6,119 bases of DNA from JAENVT01 sp031370745 (GTDB taxonomy: Bacteria; Actinomycetota; Acidimicrobiia; Acidimicrobiales; Ilumatobacteraceae), in the NCBI GenBank assembly GCA_031370745.1, contig JANMQX010000187.1, positions 1-6,119 on the forward strand. The letters are read 5' to 3'. This document shows positions 1-4,891 of this stretch, piece by piece; positions within the stretch are counted from its first letter, which is position 1, and every line of letters starts with the position of its first letter. A program made the translations under genes and the position numbers. The notes under the pieces are model-generated. The model was not told the DNA's origin, did not search any database, and saw nothing but the letters and a program-made list of their open reading frames with translations.

Positions 1-1144
1 CGATGCGGATGCCGATCGAGGGGATCGTCGCGCCGGGCGCTGAGCCGGCTCCAGGTAGTGATTGCATTGACTCGACGTCGCCGACGCCGGCCGTCGCGAT
101 GATCTTGCCGGCACGGGACTGCAGATCATCGACGGTCGCGGTGACCATTGCCCAGAAGGGAATCTCCGTTGCGGCGGTCTTGTTGAGATATGCCAACGTC
201 GTGCGCTGCATTGCGGCCAGCACATGTGCACCGGGGCGCAGCGCTCGCGCGAGAGGATGCTGCACACATTTGGCAACCAGGTCGCCTTGTCCGGCGATGA
301 TGCCGGCCTGTGGTCCGCCGAACAGCTTGTCGCCGCTGAACATCACCAGCGCGGCGCCATCCTCAAGTGTCTGACGGGCGGCCGGCTCGCCGTGCAGCCA
401 CGACGGTGGAGATCCGGCGAGCCACGGACAATTTGCGTCGATCAGCCCACTGCCGATGTCGGCGACAACGGGCACGCCGAGCACTGCCAGATCGGTGACG
501 GTCGTCGACTCGACAAATCCTTCAACACGGTAGTTGCTGGGATGCACCTTCAGAACGGCGGCGACGTCGGCGTTCCTGCGAGCGATGGCCCTGCGATAGT
601 CGGCGAGCCTGGTGCGGTTTGTCGTGCCGACGTCGACGAGGTGGGCGCCCGATTGCTCCATCACATCGGGGATCCGAAAGCCGCCACCGATCTCGACGCA
701 TTCACCGCGACTCACGACGACCTGCCGGTCGTTGGCGATGGCGGCGAGCACCAGCAGCACGGCAGAGGCGTTGTTGTTGACCACCATTGCCGCCTCCGCG
801 CCGCAGAGCATCGCCAACAACGTGCCGACCGGATGTTGTCGGGAACCTCGTTCCCCCGTCTGCAGATCGAACTCGATGTTCGTCGCCGTCGGTTCGTGGA
901 TCATCGTCAAGGGGGCGCGCCCGAGATTTGTGTGCAGCAACACTCCCGTCGCATTGATCACTGGTCCGAGCAATGAATGGGCGAACACGTTGGCCCGATT
1001 GATCGCCGCCGATTGCTCGAAGCCCTCGGGTCCTTCGGCAATTGCTCGTCTGGCGAGCTCGACGCACACCGCGTGCGGCAGACCGCTCACGCTCATGGCT
1101 CGCGCCAGTGCATCGACGCTTGGTGGGCGCAGTGGCGGAACCAT
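1..1144 (-). CDS. selA: L-seryl-tRNA(Sec) selenium transferase SelA, 3' end cut by window edge
   Basis: SelA is the PLP enzyme that converts Ser-tRNA(Sec) to Sec-tRNA(Sec) with selenophosphate, the last step of bacterial selenocysteine synthesis; it acts in the cytoplasm as a large ring oligomer. The frame is open from ATG at 1144-1142 to base 2, giving 381 residues without a stop. Seen motifs: an N-terminal tRNA-binding-type segment (about 4-55, starting PPSVDAL), INATGVLLHTNLGRAPL (63-79), GAEAAMVVNNNASAV (115-129), SRGECVEIGGGFRIPD (145-160), VGTTNRT (172-178) and the PLP-lysine motif FSGDKLFGGPQAG, with K273 matching Lys295 of E. coli SelA. E. coli SelA is 463 residues, so roughly 50-80 C-terminal residues lie off the window. 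The stretch between NLGRAPL and NIEFDL is several residues shorter than in usual family members. No clear Shine-Dalgarno precedes the ATG. It is divergent from dut; selB, selD or tRNA-Sec could lie beyond base 1. Confidence 0.96.
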   Translation of the reverse strand, partial: MVPPLRPPSVDALARAMSVSGLPHAVCVELARRAIAEGPEGFEQSAAINRANVFAHSLLGPVINATGVLLHTNLGRAPLTMIHEPTATNIEFDLQTGERGSRQHPVGTLLAMLCGAEAAMVVNNNASAVLLVLAAIANDRQVVVSRGECVEIGGGFRIPDVMEQSGAHLVDVGTTNRTRLADYRRAIARRNADVAAVLKVHPSNYRVEGFVESTTVTDLAVLGVPVVADIGSGLIDANCPWLAGSPPSWLHGEPAARQTLEDGAALVMFSGDKLFGGPQAGIIAGQGDLVAKCVQHPLARALRPGAHVLAAMQRTTLAYLNKTAATEIPFWAMVTATVDDLQSRAGKIIATAGVGDVESMQSLPGAGSAPGATIPSIGIRI

Positions 1145-1193
1145 CGTGGGGAGCGTAGCCAGGCCCTGCCTCGGTGTGGCAGAGTCGCACGTT
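1145..1193. promoter_or_regulatory. Divergent selA/dut intergenic region
   Basis: These 49 bases separate the start codons of selA (leftward) and dut (rightward), so promoters for both must lie here or inside the opposite gene. The only structure seen is a short perfect inverted repeat, AGGC-CCT-GCCT at 1161-1171, and a looser GCCA...TGGC pair at 1158-1180. No convincing -35/-10 pair and no good Shine-Dalgarno for either gene is visible, which fits leaderless transcripts, common in actinobacteria. The regulatory role is inferred only from position. Confidence 0.4.
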
Positions 1194-1631
1194 GTGCTGA
1201 CCGTGCCGATCCTTCGACTCGACCCAGATCTTCCACTGCCGTCCTACGCGCACCCTGGCGACGCCGGTCTCGACTTGCGGGCCCGCGAGGACGGCGTTGT
1301 GCCAGCGAACGGTGGGCGGCTGTTGATGCCGACAGGAATCGCCATCGCCATTCCTCAGGGCTATGCGGGGTTTGTCCTGCCGCGCAGTGGCAACGCGTTG
1401 AAGCACGGCCTGACGATGGCCAACACTCCGGGTTTGATCGATTCCGGGTATCGCGGCGAGCTGAAGATCATCCTGCTGAACACCGATCCGCGCCAGGCCT
1501 TCGTCGTCGTTCGCGGCGACCGCCTCGCCCAACTCGTGATCCAACGGGTCGAGGAGGTCGAGTGGATCGTCGTCGATTCACTCGACGGCAACGATCGAGG
1601 CGGCGGCTTCGGCCACACGGGTGCGCGCTAG
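1194..1631 (+). CDS. dut: dUTP diphosphatase (dUTPase), trimeric type
   Basis: Hydrolyses dUTP to dUMP and pyrophosphate, keeping uracil out of DNA and supplying dUMP for thymidylate synthesis. With GTG at 1194 as start the protein has 145 residues, close to the usual 140-155. All five motifs of the homotrimeric family are seen: I AHPGDAGLDL (19-28), II PRSGNALKHG (63-72), III NTPGLIDSGYRG (77-88) with catalytic D83 and the uracil-binding beta-hairpin, IV RGDRLAQLV (107-115), V DRGGGFGHTG (134-143), the flexible arm that closes over the triphosphate. Motif V is one residue shorter than the usual RGxGGFG (E. coli has RGEGGFG). The start was chosen because it leaves a short N-terminus before LRLDPDLPLP, as in the M. 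tuberculosis enzyme; GTG at 1176 and GTG at 1203 are alternatives and none has a clear ribosome site. Its stop overlaps the NUDIX gene stop tail-to-tail. Confidence 0.96.
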   Translation: MLTVPILRLDPDLPLPSYAHPGDAGLDLRAREDGVVPANGGRLLMPTGIAIAIPQGYAGFVLPRSGNALKHGLTMANTPGLIDSGYRGELKIILLNTDPRQAFVVVRGDRLAQLVIQRVEEVEWIVVDSLDGNDRGGGFGHTGAR

Positions 1632-2350
1632 CGCCAGGCGAAAACAGGCTGTTCGAACTCGTTGACCCGGGCTCCCGCATTGCCGTCGATCGCGACCCAG
1701 CGGAACTGCAGCAGGATCGCACCGGTGGGAGCATGGATCAGGTCGCGGCCGATCGGCACCTGCACCACAGGTCGATCACTTTCGGGGATCGACACGAAAC
1801 GCGGAGAGTCGGCACGGCACAACTCGTGCAGGCCGACTCGCACCACGTGTGCAACCTCTCGCGGGTCGGGCACGAGCTCGACACCGGCGCCACCCCAGAC
1901 GACGACCGGTGTGATCACGAAGCCCGAACGGGTCGCGTAGTCGTCGAGCCTGCCGAGCACCCGCGACGGATCGATGGACAACCCAAGCTCTTCGGCAACC
2001 TCGCGTAGTGCGGCAGCCTCAACAGATTCGCCGTCGTCGATCCTGCCGCCTGGCAGGGCCCATTGCCCCGCATGGCGATTCATCTTCGCGGCCCGCACGC
2101 ACAGCAGGAATGCCGCGCCGCCGCTGACGCCCTGCACGCGTCCATCGAAGCCAGTCACATCGCCAGGTATGTCCCTCATGCCGAGACCAGCCGTCACGTA
2201 TTCCATGGCGTCGGCTGCATCGACCACGCTGTCGACAACGACGATCGCCACAGCGGCTCGCCGACGGTCATCGACGGGAATTGCGACGACCGGGTGCGCG
2301 GCGAGGTTGGCAGTCAGGAACTCGCGCAGCGCCGGCCCATGTTCGAACAT
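1628..2350 (-). CDS. NUDIX hydrolase, possibly CoA-pyrophosphatase-like; last gene of the four-gene operon
   Basis: A 240-residue protein with a complete Nudix box, GX5EX7REUXEEXGU, at G102-L124: G102, E108, R116-E117 and E120-E121 bind the metal ion and cleave a nucleoside-diphosphate-X substrate. The lead-in RAAKMNRHAGQWALPGG (86-102) resembles the segment before the box in CoA pyrophosphatases (NudL/NUDT7 type), so CoA or acyl-CoA is a possible substrate, but this is inference. A first strand (about 31-41, hydrophobic) is followed by a roughly 35-residue insertion before the second strand (79-86), longer than in standard NudL proteins. The C-terminal part contains SGFVITPVVVW and ends in EQPVFAWR, which I recall as conserved in an uncharacterised actinobacterial group. 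ATG at 2350 directly abuts the upstream TAG stop (TAGATG), without a visible ribosome site, so translation is probably coupled. ADP-ribose or other nucleotides are alternative substrates. Confidence 0.88.
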   Translation of the reverse strand: MFEHGPALREFLTANLAAHPVVAIPVDDRRRAAVAIVVVDSVVDAADAMEYVTAGLGMRDIPGDVTGFDGRVQGVSGGAAFLLCVRAAKMNRHAGQWALPGGRIDDGESVEAAALREVAEELGLSIDPSRVLGRLDDYATRSGFVITPVVVWGGAGVELVPDPREVAHVVRVGLHELCRADSPRFVSIPESDRPVVQVPIGRDLIHAPTGAILLQFRWVAIDGNAGARVNEFEQPVFAWR

Positions 2351-3184
2351 CTAGACGGCGGTCGCGTCGACCCGCTGGGTTCGACTGGCGCGGTTCAGGA
2401 AGTCCTTCAGGATCTTGTTGAACGTGCTGGCGTGTTCGACCATGAACCCGTGGGCTGCCCCGGAGATGACCACCAGCTCGGCGCCCGGGATGCGATCAGC
2501 GATCTCCTCGCTGTCGCCGCGGGGTGTGAGGATGTCTTGATTGCCGACGATCACCAGCGTGGGGACCGTGATCGTGTGCAGCGCCTCGGCCAGTTCGTCA
2601 TCGGCTGCCAATATCGCTCGCACCTGAGCTGCGAACGAGTGCGCCGGCCGCCCCATCGCCAGTGGCCCGAGCCAGCCGAACGCAGGGACGAGACGACGAA
2701 ACGAACGTGGCGCCATCACCCATCGAGCTGCCTCTCCGGTCATCGCGCCCATCCCACGCTCCAGGGCCGTCTGCATCCAGCGTTCCAACAGTTCGCGCCG
2801 CCATGGCTGGTTGTGACACGCCGTGCAGGCCAAGGTCAACGACAGCACACGCGTCGGGTGGCGAACGGCCATCACCTGGCTGATCGCCCCACCCATCGAT
2901 GCGCCGACGACGTGCGCCGCCGCCAACCCAGCATCATCGAGCACCGAAACCGCGTCGTCGGCCATCTGTTCGATCGAGTACACGCTGAACGGTTTGTCGC
3001 TGCGTCCCGCACCGCGGTTGTCGAATGCAATCACCCGGTAGTTGCGAGCCAGCGTGAAGCGCTGCATGTCCCAACCGTGCTTGTCGGCGCCGAGGCCCTG
3101 AATCATCAGCACCGCGGGCGACGAATGGCGGCCGAAAGCCTCGTAGTGCAGGCGGGCGCCGTCGGCAGCGCGGGCGTAGGGCAT
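2351..3184 (-). CDS. Alpha/beta-fold hydrolase
   Basis: A 277-residue single-domain serine hydrolase; likely an esterase, lipase-like or lactonase enzyme, substrate unknown. The catalytic triad is visible: nucleophile S96 in the elbow GASMGG (94-99), acid D217 in VGNQDILTP (213-221), and H245 in SGAAHGF (241-247). The oxyanion-hole loop reads QGLGADKHGW (29-38), with Gln in place of the more usual His of HGxG, a variant seen in other actinobacterial members. FDNRGAGRSD (54-63) is the typical strand-4 segment. A helical cap spans about 125-195. The start is ATG at 3184: it overlaps the TGA of the upstream gene by one base (TGATG), has a purine-rich AGAGGG at 3188-3193 just upstream and gives the normal N-terminus MPYARAADGARLHY; a TTG six codons earlier is less likely. 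No signal peptide, so it acts in the cytoplasm. It may release acyl groups from whatever the two upstream proteins handle, but that is inference. Confidence 0.9.
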   Translation of the reverse strand: MPYARAADGARLHYEAFGRHSSPAVLMIQGLGADKHGWDMQRFTLARNYRVIAFDNRGAGRSDKPFSVYSIEQMADDAVSVLDDAGLAAAHVVGASMGGAISQVMAVRHPTRVLSLTLACTACHNQPWRRELLERWMQTALERGMGAMTGEAARWVMAPRSFRRLVPAFGWLGPLAMGRPAHSFAAQVRAILAADDELAEALHTITVPTLVIVGNQDILTPRGDSEEIADRIPGAELVVISGAAHGFMVEHASTFNKILKDFLNRASRTQRVDATAV

Positions 3185-3849
3185 CAGCCCTCTGCCAACC
3201 AATCGATCGGGGTGACCCCGGTGTGCAGACCGCCGAGTCCGTCGATCAGCCGCTGGATGTGACGTTGCGTCAGTTCAGCCAATTCGAGCTCGGCCAGAGG
3301 GCCCCGTCGCTTGACCCGAGGTCGAACCTGCGGTCCAACCTCGACACGCGCCGCCCGACCGAACGGCGTGCTCATCGATGCGACGGGGAACACCGGTGTG
3401 CCAGTGACGACAGCACTACCGATCAGCGCAGGATCCACCGCGCCGGCGTGGCGCGGGTCGCGCGTTCCCTTGGCGGAGGCGATCACCACCGCACCGGCGC
3501 GCAGTGCACCACTGATCTCGTCGGGGTGGGCCAATAGCCCACCCAGCCGTTGCATCAGCGGACCGACCGGGGCGATGTCTGGCCTACCAGCGAAGCGGAC
3601 CGGCCGGCCGAGGGCCGAGCTCAGTGCCCACGCGGAGTAGACGGTGCTGAGGGAGAAGCGTCGCGAGTTGGTCACGAGCAGCGCGCCGCCACGCTTCGGC
3701 AGGTTCTGAGCACCCCCGACGCTCACGTCCCACCGCAGCGTCGCCGCAGGTGTGAGCAGGCGGATGAGGTGGGCGTCGCGGCCCCATGCATCCACCGAAT
3801 CCTCCGGGTACCACGAGCGCGGCAGGCGAATGATGTCGGCCACTGTCAC
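3184..3849 (-). CDS. PlsC/LPLAT-fold acyltransferase-like protein lacking the HX4D catalytic motif
   Basis: A 221-residue protein that aligns by eye to lysophospholipid acyltransferases: GGAQNLPKRGGALLVTN (45-61) is the strand leading to motif I, RFAGRPDIAPVGPLMQRLGG (85-104) matches motif II, KGTRDPRHAG (127-136) sits at motif III, and VVTGTPVFPVAS (147-158) at motif IV. Active enzymes carry NHX4D in motif I; here it reads NSRRFSL (61-67), with Ser for His, Leu for Asp, and no His or acidic residue from 62 to 90. Motif III, normally EGTR, reads KGTR. I infer either a non-catalytic lipid-binding or scaffold role, or an altered mechanism. GTG at 3849 is chosen because it overlaps the upstream stop as GTGA; GTG at 3843 is possible. 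An upstream reading-frame extension to 4053 lies inside the SDR gene and is Cys/Arg-rich, so it is not coding. No signal peptide or clear membrane helix. Resembles, from memory, the position of Rv0502 beside Rv0501 in mycobacteria. Confidence 0.82.
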   Translation of the reverse strand: MTVADIIRLPRSWYPEDSVDAWGRDAHLIRLLTPAATLRWDVSVGGAQNLPKRGGALLVTNSRRFSLSTVYSAWALSSALGRPVRFAGRPDIAPVGPLMQRLGGLLAHPDEISGALRAGAVVIASAKGTRDPRHAGAVDPALIGSAVVTGTPVFPVASMSTPFGRAARVEVGPQVRPRVKRRGPLAELELAELTQRHIQRLIDGLGGLHTGVTPIDWLAEG

Positions 3850-4814
3850 GCCGCCTGACCTGCCGGTATCCGCACGATCGCGTCCCACTTGAACAGCCGA
3901 TCGATCACCTCCTGCGTGGTCACATGCGGAGCAATCCCCAACGTCGCCACCAACCGGGTGCCGTCGGCGAGCCGGCCACGATGGATCAGCTCCATCACAT
4001 GTTGTGGCACCGGTGCGCCGAGCAGGAAGCTGATCTGACGGGCAACGCGCCACTCGGGACCGATCAACGGCAGGGGCAGACGACGGCCGCGGCGGATTGC
4101 CTGCATCGTCGAGATCGCGCCAGACGCGACGACGTTCAAAGGACCCTGTGGTCGTTGCTCTGCGGCAGCGACGAACGCCAGGGCCGCATCGGAATCGAGC
4201 ACGACCGCGAAGGGTGACTCGGCCAGCAGGCTGAATGGCACGATCGGCTGGCGGAGCACTCTGCCCAGAGGGCTGGGCACGTGTGGCCCGAGGACCGGGG
4301 CCAAACGCAAGGCACTGACGGCGACCCCGACTCGTTTCCCCACGCCGTAGGCGGACGCTTCGAGGTCGGCCAGCATTCGGCCGTATTCACTGGTCGGGTG
4401 CGTCGGTGAATCCTCGCCCGGACGTGTCAGAGCACCGCGACCACGACCGTAGATCTCGATTCCGCTGCGCACCACGATCGCCTGCAAGGACCGGCATTCC
4501 GCTGCAGCAGCCAGCACGGACGTGGCAGCTTGGCTCGTGAGCCGCTTGGCCAGGGTGGTTCCGGCCCGCGCGTCGGGCTCCCACACTGCTAGGTGAACGA
4601 GCACGTGGGGGTCGAATCGGGTCACGACGTCGACGATCCGCTGGCGGTCGCTCGGCTCGATCAGATGGAACTCGCTGCGCCGCAGCCGCCGGCGGGGTGG
4701 ATCCACGTCAACGCCCAATATCGAGCCGACCCAGGGCTCGGTCTCGAGCAGTGACGCGACGAGTGAACCGAGTTCACCGCCCATCCCGCTGACGAGCACT
4801 CGTTGCCCGCGCAT
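3846..4814 (-). CDS. NAD-dependent epimerase/dehydratase-like extended SDR, atypical active site; first gene of the operon
   Basis: A 322-residue Rossmann-fold protein. VLVSGMGGELGSLVASLL (6-23) holds the dinucleotide-binding glycines G10, G13 and G16; D36 in GVDVD at the end of strand 2 favours NAD(H). VLVHLAVWEP (71-80) is the strand-4 segment, VVRSGIEIYGRG (114-125) carries S117 at the catalytic Ser/Thr position, and LRLAPVLGP (169-177) follows. The catalytic YxxxK should lie at Y144; it reads YGRML, so Leu148 replaces Lys. The C-terminal part (AIRRGRRLPLPL near 239-250 and the TRLVATLGIAPHVTTQEVID region) recalls Rv0501 (GalE2) of M. tuberculosis, from memory. Whether it is a working sugar-nucleotide or sterol-type oxidoreductase or only a cofactor-binding protein cannot be told. 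Start ATG at 4814 lies next to the divergent promoter region, with a distant AGGT 12-15 bases upstream. The stop overlaps the next gene by four bases. Specific substrate unknown. Confidence 0.87.
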   Translation of the reverse strand: MRGQRVLVSGMGGELGSLVASLLETEPWVGSILGVDVDPPRRRLRRSEFHLIEPSDRQRIVDVVTRFDPHVLVHLAVWEPDARAGTTLAKRLTSQAATSVLAAAAECRSLQAIVVRSGIEIYGRGRGALTRPGEDSPTHPTSEYGRMLADLEASAYGVGKRVGVAVSALRLAPVLGPHVPSPLGRVLRQPIVPFSLLAESPFAVVLDSDAALAFVAAAEQRPQGPLNVVASGAISTMQAIRRGRRLPLPLIGPEWRVARQISFLLGAPVPQHVMELIHRGRLADGTRLVATLGIAPHVTTQEVIDRLFKWDAIVRIPAGQAA

Positions 4815-4891
4815 GCGAGAACGCTACCTGGTCTTTGAACTCTCAAGTGGGTTGTCAAGCCGGCCGATACCTCAATGACCAAGGAGTAGCG
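4815..4891. promoter_or_regulatory. Divergent promoter region between the four-gene operon and the M23 peptidase gene
   Basis: This 77-bp gap must drive the leftward four-gene operon and the rightward peptidase gene. It holds a small cluster of TTGA/TCAA elements: the inverted repeat TTGA-ACTC-TCAA at 4835-4846, followed by CAA-GTGGG-TTG at 4844-4854 and TTGTCAA at 4852-4858. TTGTCA at 4852-4857 resembles a -35 hexamer for the peptidase, but no good -10 is seen at the right spacing. A shared operator is possible but is inferred from symmetry alone. Confidence 0.45.
4881..4886 (+). promoter_or_regulatory. Shine-Dalgarno site that fixes the M23 peptidase start
   Basis: AAGGAG sits five bases before GTG at 4892-4894. 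It is the best ribosome site in the window and decides against the in-frame TTG at 4835, which would add 19 residues in front of the signal segment and has no such site. Confidence 0.85.

Noticed and set aside
224..976. Long plus-strand open frame opposite selA
   Set aside because: It runs antisense to a frame with full SelA motifs and its translation shows no recognisable domain; high-GC codon bias opens such antisense frames.
977..2008. Arg-rich plus-strand open frame of 343 residues
   Set aside because: It overlaps selA, dut and the NUDIX gene in other frames and its composition is typical of an out-of-frame GC-rich shadow.
2063..3262. 399-residue plus-strand open frame, the longest in the window
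   Set aside because: It is antisense to the NUDIX, alpha/beta hydrolase and acyltransferase-like genes, all of which have clear family motifs; His/Arg-rich text without domain structure.
3433..3450. HX4D match H134-D139 in the acyltransferase-like protein
   Set aside because: It follows the KGTR motif, well downstream of where motif I sits, and does not follow the TN strand, so it is a chance match and not the catalytic pair.
3850..4053. N-terminal extension of the acyltransferase-like gene
   Set aside because: It overlaps the SDR coding sequence, is Cys/Arg/Gly-rich and unlike a protein domain; the GTGA overlap start at 3849 is far more natural.
4335..4349. YxxxK match Y156-K160 in the SDR
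   Set aside because: Only 14 residues separate it from LRL, versus about 26 in canonical extended SDRs, so it is probably not the catalytic motif; kept as the main caveat to the Lys-loss finding.
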